DNA of 49,437 nt from Armatimonadota bacterium (lineage in GTDB: Bacteria; Armatimonadota; Armatimonadia; Armatimonadales; Capsulimonadaceae), in the NCBI GenBank assembly GCA_019239955.1, contig JAFAZD010000045.1:1-49437 (forward strand), given 5' to 3'. Under the pieces are notes generated by a model, which did no database searches, had not been told where the DNA came from, and worked only from the letters and a program-made list of their open reading frames with translations. Positions 25,782 to 32,877 of the stretch are shown here, piece by piece (the stretch's first letter is position 1; each line of letters starts with the position of its first letter). A program made the position numbers and the translations under genes.

Positions 25782-26048
25782 GTGAAGGCACAAACGACAA
25801 CGGACAAGACATCAACGGCGACAGGCGGAAACGGGCGGGCAAAATCGAGGCAGTCCGTCCCGACGATCAGCCCGGAGACTGCTGCCGCTACAAGTGGCGA
25901 GCTGACGTTTCTCACGTCCGAGGGGGAAACTCTTACGTTCCCGGACACGGGGTTGTCCCCCGGTGACGCTGCGGCCATCGCGGGCGAGGAGGCGCTTCGC
26001 AAGATTTGGGACAGGCCGGCGGAGGACGCGGCGTGGCGCGATATGTAA
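25782..26048 (+). CDS. Probable antitoxin of a PemK/MazF-like pair
   Basis: An 88-residue protein with a Thr/Ser-rich N-terminus and a C-terminal segment AAIAGEEALRKIWDRPAEDA, which resembles the toxin-wrapping tails of type II antitoxins (A-L-x-x-I-W-D-x-P-x-x-D). Start GTG 25782 with GGAG 10 nt upstream. It overlaps the toxin gene by 16 bp, the usual order for such modules. TATAAT at 25735-25740 may be its -10 box. The DNA-binding fold is not recognised. Confidence 0.65.
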   Translation: MKAQTTTDKTSTATGGNGRAKSRQSVPTISPETAAATSGELTFLTSEGETLTFPDTGLSPGDAAAIAGEEALRKIWDRPAEDAAWRDM

Positions 26049-26374
26049 AGGGGGACGTGATCTCCGTCAACTTTCCATTCTCCAGCGACACGCAGTTCAA
26101 ATTCCGACCCGCCGTCGTCCTCGCATCCTGGCCCTACCTCGACAGCCGTGACTACCTCGTTTGCATGATCTCCACCCAAGACGACGAGGATCCCTTCCAG
26201 ATAGAAGTTCACAGGGAAGACACCTTCGGCGGGAGTTTTCAGCAGCGGTGCTTTATCCGCCCGGCCTACACGTTTGCGGCCAGCGAGCGCAAGATCAACC
26301 GGAAGGTCTGCGCGCTCAGGCCGGAGAAGCTCGACGCGATCCTCCGGGTGCTGCACGAACTGCTGGACACCTGA
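26033..26374 (+). CDS. PemK/MazF-like toxin
   Basis: A 113-residue protein with the MazF/PemK beta-barrel pattern. MARYVKGDVISVNFPFSSD is followed by FRPAVVLASWPYLDSRDYLV and CMISTQDDED, then SFQQRCFIRPAYTFAASER (the conserved R-P segment), KINRKVCALRPEKLD and a closing helix. Family members cut mRNA. GTG 26033 has GGAGG 7 nt upstream, and the start lies inside the antitoxin gene. Confidence 0.75.
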   Translation: MARYVKGDVISVNFPFSSDTQFKFRPAVVLASWPYLDSRDYLVCMISTQDDEDPFQIEVHREDTFGGSFQQRCFIRPAYTFAASERKINRKVCALRPEKLDAILRVLHELLDT

Positions 26375-26388
26375 GCCGCCGCAAACAG

Positions 26389-26420
26389 ACGGCCCCGCCT
26401 CTCGGCTGAGGCGGGGCCGT
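26389..26420. terminator. Bidirectional terminator between toxin and PEP-CTERM genes
   Basis: Perfect 13-bp stem, ACGGCCCCGCCTC (26389-26401) and GAGGCGGGGCCGT (26408-26420), with a 6-nt loop between convergent genes. Only short T-runs follow on either strand. Confidence 0.75.
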
Positions 26421-26437
26421 GGTCGTGTTTGGGGACA

Positions 26438-27130
26438 TCAGGCACGGCGTCGGCGGGCGACCAGGCCGACCAGCGGCAGGCCCAGAGCCAGCAGGGCGTA
26501 GCTGCCGGGCTCGGGCACCGCACTGGCAGCGGGAAGGATGACCGTCAGGCTGTTGTCATCCACGAACGAGTCGTTGTCACTGCCGGCATGCCGGATGAAG
26601 TTTATCGTGTAGTCTATGGAGCGTGTGCCAGTCGGGATCGGGATCGAGTTGCTGTAGTTCTCCCAGATGCCGTTGTGTGAGTCGATCTCTGGAGACGAGA
26701 ACGTGCCGATGGACGTACTGCCGACGTCGAGAAAGTCCAGCGTCACGGAGGCATCATCACTGGGCGTTCCTTGGTTCAGCCCTTGCTCCCAGAAACTGAA
26801 GCCTGCCAGAAGTGTGCCACTATCAATTTCAGTGGCCGTGATGCCCTGGTTGCCGACCAGCGTGACGTTCTGGGTGAGAGTGCCGAGAGAGCCTGTGTGG
26901 CCGTAGAAGTCGTAGGTTCCGGAGTGAGGATTGATGCCGGGGTCGAACGAGCCGTTATCAACGCCGGGATTGGAGTTCCCGCCGACGGTCCAGCCGGTGA
27001 GATCACCTGTTTCTGCGCCAGGGTTGGTCAGCAGGTTGCTGGTGGCCTGGGCGCCCGCTCTACTCAAGCACAGACAGGTGAGACCGAGAAGAAGTGCAGG
27101 CGCGAGGCAGGCGCAACGACGTATGTGCAT
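26438..27130 (-). CDS. Secreted PEP-CTERM protein
   Basis: A 230-residue exported protein. The signal peptide (MHIRRCACLAPALLLGLTCL...) is followed by a beta-sandwich-like domain with SNLLTNPGAETGDLTGWTVG, a common carbohydrate-binding-like start. The C-terminal sorting signal VPEPGSYALLALGLPLVGLV plus ARRRRA is the exosortase/archaeosortase recognition motif with membrane helix and basic tail. AAAGGAA sits 8 nt before ATG 27130. No exosortase gene is in the window. Confidence 0.85.
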   Translation of the reverse strand: MHIRRCACLAPALLLGLTCLCLSRAGAQATSNLLTNPGAETGDLTGWTVGGNSNPGVDNGSFDPGINPHSGTYDFYGHTGSLGTLTQNVTLVGNQGITATEIDSGTLLAGFSFWEQGLNQGTPSDDASVTLDFLDVGSTSIGTFSSPEIDSHNGIWENYSNSIPIPTGTRSIDYTINFIRHAGSDNDSFVDDNSLTVILPAASAVPEPGSYALLALGLPLVGLVARRRRA

Positions 27131-27329
27131 GATGCAAGTTCCTTTCCAAAGGCGCAACGAGAGTGGAGGATGCTTGGGAAGATATTGCCATCACAAGCAA
27201 CATCAGACGCGGACCAGGCAGAATACCCAGGCCGGCTGCTTTTTAAACATGCCTCGCCGGCATCGGGACAAAGAAGCGGCCCGCCGGGGCGAAGGGGCTG
27301 ACCCTCCGCCCCACAACGGGAGGAAGGCG

Positions 27330-27416
27330 TCAGGCGCGGCGTCGGCGGGCGACCAGGCCGAACAGCGACAGGCCCAGCGCCAGCAGGGCGTAAGAGCCGG
27401 GTTCAAGGACTGCGAC
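27330..27416 (-). pseudogene. Orphan PEP-CTERM tail (gene remnant)
   Basis: A second copy of the sorting signal, AVLEPGSYALLALGLSLFGL plus VARRRRA, nearly the same as the preceding gene at DNA and protein level (with Leu for Pro before EPGS). The 45 codons upstream in the open frame do not look like a protein domain and have no signal peptide. It is either the last piece of a deleted paralogue or a duplicated 3' end. The surrounding 27131-27566 holds no other gene. Confidence 0.6.
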
Positions 27417-27566
27417 GCGAGGGGAGATAACCATCTGCTTTTCAAACGCACCCGCCCGATGTCGGGAGAGAAAGCGGAGGGGGCGGTGAGCAGGCCACCC
27501 AACGCCCTGGTCGGGATGCATGAGCATTTTAGCACCTGCTTCCATCTTACGCAATGAGATAAAAAC

Positions 27567-29603
27567 TCAGGGATGTATCGCGTACCCGGCGATGTCTTTG
27601 GCGAAGGGCGGCAGGGTGACGGTGAGGCGACCATTGACCACGCGGGCACGGGCAGGCGCCTTGAGTGGCTGGCCGATCTCCGTGTTCCAGAGGTGAACCG
27701 CATAGCGTCCCGGCGCAAGGCCGGGAACCGAGATGGTTCCCGAAGTGGGGCGCGTGCCGCCCCGATCACGATTGTAGGCCCAGAAAAAGGCCGACTGTGA
27801 ATTGCCTTTGGCGAGAACGGCCAGGGAAGGCGCGTAATCCGTGATCGTCAGCCGCCGGGCGACGAACCAGTCTGCACCAGTGTTGGAGAGGGTGACGGCG
27901 TGAGTGCCGGGGGTGAGATCGGCGCTCAGCGTATCACTCACGCGCTGCTCCCTCGCCGCCGTGGGCTCCGCCGCAGGATAGTCCTTCTCACTCACCCGCG
28001 TCCCATCCACCAGCAGCTGCGGATGGGCGCCGCCACGGGAGACGGTGTCGATCTGGACCTCGAACCGACACGGCTTTTCGCAGCGCAGGTGGATCGTCAA
28101 CGGCTTCGGCATCAACTTCCGATTGTTCCGGCCCTGGATGAAGGAAGAAACGCCGCTCAACCCGGTGATCGTCCCATCCGGGGCGGCGGTGATGTCGCTG
28201 CTGGTCGTCGGCCCCCACCCGCCTGAGGGTGTGAAGGAGAGATCGGCCCGTCCGGCCGCGGCCGTGACTCGGGCCTGGACGGGGCGGAGGTCCATTTGGT
28301 CGGCCATGCCCGAGGCGGCGACGTAGCGCGAGACCGCGTGGAATACGGGCCACCAGCCCTGCCTCTGCACCTGATCCCAGTACCAGTACTCCGGGGCGCC
28401 CGCCGTCGGGACCATGATGCCGGACCAGAGGCCGTCGTGCAGCGCCGCCTGCGTCTGCCGGCCGTTCTCGCCCCATTCGCCGAGGAAGACGGGGACGCTC
28501 ACCCCGGCGACGCTCAGGCCGGTGAAGTAGGAGAGGATGTTCGGGACATACGTGTGTATCTGGTCGTAGTCCAGGCCGATCTTCGCCAGCGGGTCGCCGG
28601 GAGGACTGTTGCTGGTGGTGATGAGGTGGTGATTTGGATCAATGGAACGGATGTAGGCCGCCATCTCCTTGTGCCAGGCGACGACGTCCTGGAAGTGGGG
28701 CCGGACCTCGCCGATGTTCTGGACCTCGTTGAACAGCTCAAAGGCCATCAGGTGGGTGCTGTAGCCCCAGCGGGCGACGATGTAGCGGTACTTGGCGCGG
28801 GTGAGGCGACGTGCCTGGGCATTGGTGAAGAAGTCTTCGGGACGCTGTAGGAACCCCCCGTTGGCGGCGTTAAAGGGGTTGTCACGCCAGTTGGGGTCGG
28901 TCTGGTTGGTGTATTGGCCGTGGTGCTGAAGCGTCATCTGGACGTAGATGCCGGTGCGTTCCGCGGCGTCCATGATGGTGTCCCAGTTGCGGGCGGCCGT
29001 CAGGTCGTACTGACCGATGGGCGGGTTCTTGGTCCTGTCGGGGTCCCACTCCAGCGCCTTGTTGTCCCAGAAGGTCATCCAGACGCGCGCCCAGTTGAGG
29101 CCGTTGGCGCGCATGGTCTGGAACGTGTGCGGGTAATCGGGCAGGCCGCCCCCGCCCCATGCCTGGTCCATGCCGAAGGGATAGTAGGCGCGCCCGTCGT
29201 CAAAGACAAACCGCTGGACGTGGGCGCGGTCGCGCCGGACGAAGCCGGGGCTGGACGACGCGACGCAGCGGAAGGCGGTCGCGGTGAGGCCGGCGGGGCG
29301 GATCGGCAGGCCATTGCGGAGGACTGCGAGGGCGTAGCGGCCCGTCTGCGTCGGGGCGTAGCGGACGCGCCACCGGTCCCCGTCCCAGAAGGCGGGGACG
29401 CGCACGGCCCGGCCGCCGGGGCCATGGAAGGCGGCCTGAACATCATTCTGCGCCGGGTCGTAGGGGTTGCCGGTCTGGCCGGGCAGGGTCCAGGAGGCCT
29501 CAAACCTGCCGTCGCGTGGGACGGTCGTCTGGGCGTGAGATGGAAGGGCGAGGCAGAGCAGGAAAAGGAAGGTGATGGCTCCCAGGCCGTAGGGGAGGCG
29601 CAT
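27567..29603 (-). CDS. Secreted DUF5060/GH5-like glycoside hydrolase
   Basis: A 678-residue exported protein. After a signal peptide (LGAITFLFLLCLALPSHAQ) comes a DUF5060 Ig-like domain (DGRFEASWTLPGQTGNPYDP, VRYAPTQTGRYALAVLRNG). A (beta/alpha)8 domain follows with YYPFGMDQAW, NGLNWARVWMTFWDN, the acid/base motif FELFNEVQNIGEV (Asn-Glu) and the probable nucleophile Glu in VPVFLGEWGENG. C-terminal beta domains complete it. Substrate unknown; related proteins act on beta-mannans or glucans. AAGGAG is 13 nt before the ATG. Confidence 0.85.
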   Translation of the reverse strand: MRLPYGLGAITFLFLLCLALPSHAQTTVPRDGRFEASWTLPGQTGNPYDPAQNDVQAAFHGPGGRAVRVPAFWDGDRWRVRYAPTQTGRYALAVLRNGLPIRPAGLTATAFRCVASSSPGFVRRDRAHVQRFVFDDGRAYYPFGMDQAWGGGGLPDYPHTFQTMRANGLNWARVWMTFWDNKALEWDPDRTKNPPIGQYDLTAARNWDTIMDAAERTGIYVQMTLQHHGQYTNQTDPNWRDNPFNAANGGFLQRPEDFFTNAQARRLTRAKYRYIVARWGYSTHLMAFELFNEVQNIGEVRPHFQDVVAWHKEMAAYIRSIDPNHHLITTSNSPPGDPLAKIGLDYDQIHTYVPNILSYFTGLSVAGVSVPVFLGEWGENGRQTQAALHDGLWSGIMVPTAGAPEYWYWDQVQRQGWWPVFHAVSRYVAASGMADQMDLRPVQARVTAAAGRADLSFTPSGGWGPTTSSDITAAPDGTITGLSGVSSFIQGRNNRKLMPKPLTIHLRCEKPCRFEVQIDTVSRGGAHPQLLVDGTRVSEKDYPAAEPTAAREQRVSDTLSADLTPGTHAVTLSNTGADWFVARRLTITDYAPSLAVLAKGNSQSAFFWAYNRDRGGTRPTSGTISVPGLAPGRYAVHLWNTEIGQPLKAPARARVVNGRLTVTLPPFAKDIAGYAIHP

Positions 29604-29654
29604 GTTTAAGGTGATTCTCCTTTGCTTCGATAATGGCGTTCAATAGATCACATC

Positions 29655-30977
29655 TCACGTAATCAGGCGGACGATGGCGTCGGCGAGGCGGACGGGGTCG
29701 TGGCGGACGACGTCCGACTGGGAGATGAGATTGGCGGCGTAGGGGGCGTAGCCCAGGGCGCGGATGGCGTCCATGTCCGGCTCGACGAACTGCTGGCCGT
29801 GCTTGGCGTAGCGGACGAGGAGTTCCTCGGAGGGGCGCTCCTTGTTCACCAGGACGTGGTTGAGCAGGTGCCGGCGTCCCGCATCCGTCAGCGGGGTGTG
29901 CTCGGCCAGGACGCGGACGTGGTCGGCGGCGGTGAAGCCGTCGGTCTCACCGGGCTGGGTCATGACGTTGCAGACGTACACCTTCACGGCGCGGCTGCAG
30001 GCGACGGCCTCGGCTATGCCCTCCACCAAGAGGTTCGGGATGACGCTGGTGTAGACGCTGCCGGGGCCAAGGATGATGGCATCGGCCAGACGGATGGCCT
30101 CCAGAGCCTCGGCGAGCGGCCGGGCGTTCTCCGGGCGCAGGTAGATGCGCCGAATCGGCTGGGTGCGGCCGGACTTTGCGATCTGGGTCTCTCCCTCCAC
30201 GATCGTGCCGTCCTCCATCTCGCCGAGCAAACAGACATTCTGAACAGTGGAGGGATAGACCTTGCCGCGGATGGCGAGGACCTTGGAGGTGGCCGCGATG
30301 GCCTGCTCGTAGTTGCCCTGGTAGATCTCGGTCATGGCGGCGATGAACAGGTTGCCGAACGAGTGGCCCGCCAGCCCCTCGTGGTCGTCCTCAAAGCGGA
30401 ACTGGAACAGCCGGGCCAGGGTCGGCTCGGCGTCGGCGAGGGCGACCAGGCAGTTGCGCAGGTCGCCCGGCGGCAGCACGCCCATCTGCTGGGTCAGCCG
30501 CCCGGACGAGCCGCCGTTGTCGGTGACGGTGACGATGGCGGCGATGTTGGAGGTGTGCTCCTTGAGGCCGCGCAGCATGGTGGAGAGGCCCGTCCCGCCG
30601 CCGATGACGACGATGCGCTGGCCCTGCGCCAGATGGCGGCGCTGGAAGATGCGGTCGGCGAGGTCCTGGCGTGCCTCCGGGGCAACCGCAGTCACCACCG
30701 AACGGGTGAGCTGGATGGCGGAGATGTAGACCAGCAACATCCCGGCGACCGCCAGGACCAGGCCGGTCGGGACCGCCAGCGCGGACCGGCCGAAGTTGAT
30801 GCCGGTAACGGTCAGCGCCCATTCCAGGACGGTGTTGAGCCACTGGATCATCTCCAGGTTCGTGGCGAGCGCCAGTCCGACCAGGGCCAGCGCCAGGCCG
30901 ATCAGCGTCAGCACCATCCAGCGCTTGACGCGCATCCCCGGGTAGAGCCATTTGAGCGTCGAGAACAGGCGTTTCAT
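29655..30977 (-). CDS. yvcK: YvcK/CofD-like protein with N-terminal membrane anchor
   Basis: A 440-residue gluconeogenesis-factor (YvcK) family protein. Residues about 15-120 hold membrane helices (MVLTLIGLALALVGLALATN; LAVPTGLVLAVAGMLLVYIS), unlike the soluble Bacillus protein. The CofD-like domain starts at RIVVIGGGTGLSTMLRGLK and has VTVTDNGGSSGRL, LPPGDLRNCLVALAD, HSFGNLFIAAM, AIILGPGSVYTSVIPNLLV and VCNVMTQPGETDGF. YvcK binds UDP-sugars and influences cell-wall synthesis in other bacteria. It lies downstream of rapZ, the usual neighbour; whiA is absent. ATG 30977 is chosen because the longer frame (MEPKKKSG...) is repeat-derived. Confidence 0.94.
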   Translation of the reverse strand: MKRLFSTLKWLYPGMRVKRWMVLTLIGLALALVGLALATNLEMIQWLNTVLEWALTVTGINFGRSALAVPTGLVLAVAGMLLVYISAIQLTRSVVTAVAPEARQDLADRIFQRRHLAQGQRIVVIGGGTGLSTMLRGLKEHTSNIAAIVTVTDNGGSSGRLTQQMGVLPPGDLRNCLVALADAEPTLARLFQFRFEDDHEGLAGHSFGNLFIAAMTEIYQGNYEQAIAATSKVLAIRGKVYPSTVQNVCLLGEMEDGTIVEGETQIAKSGRTQPIRRIYLRPENARPLAEALEAIRLADAIILGPGSVYTSVIPNLLVEGIAEAVACSRAVKVYVCNVMTQPGETDGFTAADHVRVLAEHTPLTDAGRRHLLNHVLVNKERPSEELLVRYAKHGQQFVEPDMDAIRALGYAPYAANLISQSDVVRHDPVRLADAIVRLIT

Positions 30978-31101
30978 ATCGGATTGCCCCCTCCCCCGAA
31001 GCGGGGGACGAAGGGCGGCAACGATCCCCGACTTCTTTTTCGGCTCCACCAGGAGCGGGGACGGGGAAGGGCCTCTCCTCCCATCTGCTGACGGACACGA
31101 T
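30978..31101. repeat. GC-rich palindromic element between rapZ and yvcK
   Basis: 124 bp without a gene, containing a CCCCCG/CGGGGG hairpin (about 30990-31006) and a second CCCCG...CGGGG pair (about 31026-31063). Ends resemble each other in inverted order (CCCCTCCCC... and ...GGGGAAGGGCC). It is probably a small dispersed element; it contributes the first part of the long open frame over yvcK. Confidence 0.45.
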
Positions 31102-31968
31102 TCATTTATGCACGTCCCGGTGCTGGACCAGCGCGCGGTAGCCGTGGGCGCGTAGGAAGTGGCCCAGCTTCTCGGCGACCATCACGGAGCGGTGGCGTCC
31201 CCCGGTGCAGCCGATGGCGACGGTCAGGTAGGCCTTGCCCTCGGCGATGTACTGGGGAATGCTGAAGTCCATCAGATCATAGAGCTTGCCGAGGAAGACG
31301 CCGCTGTCCGGGTCGCGCATGACGTACTCCTCAACGAGCTGGTTGCGGCCGTCCAGGGGGCGCAGCTCGTCCACGTAATGTGGGTTGACCAGAAACCGCA
31401 CGTCAAAGACCAGATCGGCGTCGAGCGGCAGGCCGAACTTGAAGCCGAAGGAGGTGACGGTGATCGCCAGGCCCTGGTTCTTGTCCGGGGCGCTGGAGAA
31501 GTCCGCGACCAGCAGGTTTCGCAGCTCATTGGCCGTCAGCTCGGAGGTGTCCACCACCTTGTCGGCTGTCTCCTTGATGCCTTCCAGCAGGGCGCGCTCC
31601 GCGCGCAGGCTGCCGAGGATGCCGCCGTGGGCGTCGAAGAGGGGATGCCGACGGCGCGTCTCCTTGAAGCGCTGGACGAGCACGGCGTCGGAGGCGTCCA
31701 GGAACAGGATCAGGGGACGGACGCCGTACGCCCGGACCAGGGCCAGGGCCGGCTCAAAGCCGGCGAAGAACGCGCCCGCGCGGGCGTCGGCGACCACGGC
31801 GAGGCGCTGGCCGGGCGGCTGCTCCCCCACCCCCAGGCACTTCTCGACCAGTTCCGGCAGCAGGGGCGGCGGCAGGTTGTCCACCACCGTGTAGGCCATG
31901 TCCTCGAAGACCTTGGCCGCCGACGCCTTACCTGCACCCGACATGCCGGTGATGATGACCAACTGCAT
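31102..31968 (-). CDS. rapZ: RapZ/YvcJ nucleotide-binding protein
   Basis: A 288-residue RapZ. It has an N-terminal P-loop domain (MQLVIITGMSGAGKASAAKV), LVVDNLPP-type motif (TVVDNLPPPLLPEL) and ILFLDASDAVLVQRFKETRR, then the C-terminal RNA- or metabolite-binding domain with SFGFKFGLPLDADLVFDVRF, TVAIGCTGGRHRSVMVAEKL and the closing VQHRDVHK. The Walker A has Ala where Ser or Thr normally follows the Lys (GAGKA). The start overlaps the stop of the upstream membrane gene by 1 bp, indicating coupling. Confidence 0.95.
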   Translation of the reverse strand: MQLVIITGMSGAGKASAAKVFEDMAYTVVDNLPPPLLPELVEKCLGVGEQPPGQRLAVVADARAGAFFAGFEPALALVRAYGVRPLILFLDASDAVLVQRFKETRRRHPLFDAHGGILGSLRAERALLEGIKETADKVVDTSELTANELRNLLVADFSSAPDKNQGLAITVTSFGFKFGLPLDADLVFDVRFLVNPHYVDELRPLDGRNQLVEEYVMRDPDSGVFLGKLYDLMDFSIPQYIAEGKAYLTVAIGCTGGRHRSVMVAEKLGHFLRAHGYRALVQHRDVHK

Positions 31969-32363
31969 CAGAGTTTTTTCTTCTCCCGGTCGGTGACAAC
32001 CATCTTGTTGATGAGGCCGGAGAGCAGGCCCATGACGACCGAGCCGAACAGGGGGGCTTCGAAGCCGGCGACGTGGAAGCCATGGGTGAAGCCGTCGGCG
32101 ACCTGGCCGGCGATCCAGAACATCAGGGCGTTGACGACGAAGGCGAACAGGCCGAAGGTCAGGCAAGACAGGGGCAGGGTCAGGAGCCGGACGAGGGGCC
32201 GCAGGACGGCGTTGGCGACGGCCAGGATCAGGACGAACAGCAGCACGCCCTCGACACCGGGCAGTCCGGCCGCGACCCAGAAGCGCAGGTGCAGGGCCTG
32301 TCCCAGCAGGACGGTGATGTAGAGCGCGACGGCGCTGACCAGCCAGCGCAGCAACAGTTGCAT
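31968..32363 (-). CDS. Phage-holin-family-4-like small membrane protein (YvlD type)
   Basis: A 131-residue protein with four membrane helices (LVSAVALYITVLLGQALHL; EGVLLFVLILAVANAVLRPL; LTFGLFAFVVNALMFWIAGQ; PLFGSVVMGLLSGLINKM) and the family motif ANAVLRPLVRLLTLPLSCLT. Function unknown; common in Gram-positive and Chloroflexi-type genomes. ATG 32363 lies 6 nt after a TATAAT, so the message may be leaderless. The much longer open frame upstream is repeat sequence. Confidence 0.85.
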   Translation of the reverse strand: MQLLLRWLVSAVALYITVLLGQALHLRFWVAAGLPGVEGVLLFVLILAVANAVLRPLVRLLTLPLSCLTFGLFAFVVNALMFWIAGQVADGFTHGFHVAGFEAPLFGSVVMGLLSGLINKMVVTDREKKKL

Positions 32364-32369
32364 GCCCTG

Positions 32370-32375
32370 ATTATA
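32370..32375 (-). promoter_or_regulatory. -10 box placed for leaderless transcription
   Basis: Minus-strand GGGTATAAT; the hexamer ends 6 nt before the ATG of the small membrane protein, so transcription would begin at or next to the A of ATG. No clear -35 box. Confidence 0.5.
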
Positions 32376-32673
32376 CCCGGAGATGGTTCCCACCCCGGCC
32401 TGCGACCACCCATCCCCCATCCGCACAGGCGACTCGGTGAGCGAAACGGGAGAGGGGCCGGGGGCGGCAGGCCCTGTCTTCAAAGGAACGGGCTCGTTCT
32501 GGCAATTCGGGCGCAGCTTGAGTTTGCTGGCTTTGCGCAGCGCACGGGCGCTGACGCGGGGGGCAGGACTACCCTTCGGCGGAAGCCCCCCTCCGGCCCG
32601 ACCGGCAGGAGCGCCGTTTTCCTGGAATGGGAAGCCCTTGCCCATTGGCCTGACGGGAAGCTGTGGTGCAAGG
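32376..32673. repeat. Non-coding, repeat-like interval
   Basis: About 300 bp without a supported gene. Read on the minus strand it gives low-complexity peptide with SPVSLTESPVRMGDGW, the sort of translation produced by dispersed GC-rich repeats, and it lacks codon structure or a ribosome site. Several imperfect palindromes are visible (for example GGCGGAAGCC around 32578-32587). Confidence 0.45.
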
Positions 32674-32877
32674 CTATGACGGCGAGGCGTTTTGCAGCGT
32701 CGCGCGCAATCGGTCTTTGATCTCGGCGTGCCCGCCGTCGCCGCAGATGATCTGGACGCAGAGTTCTACACACTCCAAGCAGATGCCGCCGTAGACGCCG
32801 AGGATCAGTTTCTTGACTTCCTGGCGACTCTTGCCGCAGAGGGTGCAGCGGGAGTCATCGCGGGTTGGGTCATGCAT
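32674..32877 (-). CDS. Free-standing ClpX-type C4 zinc-finger protein
   Basis: A 67-residue protein that is little more than the zf-C4 domain of ClpX: CTLCGKSRQEVKKLILGVYG followed by GICLECVELC, the four zinc Cys being two CxxC pairs. In ClpX this domain dimerises and binds substrates or adaptors; the ATPase part is absent. ATG 32877 overlaps the stop of the PAS sensor gene and has AAAGGAG 9 nt upstream, so the two are co-translated. It could be an adaptor or signalling partner (inference). Confidence 0.85.
   Translation of the reverse strand: MHDPTRDDSRCTLCGKSRQEVKKLILGVYGGICLECVELCVQIICGDGGHAEIKDRLRATLQNASPS

Noticed and set aside
32364-32645. N-terminal extension of the small membrane protein
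   Set aside because: The peptide is low-complexity repeat translation, and a TATAAT lies between it and the real start.
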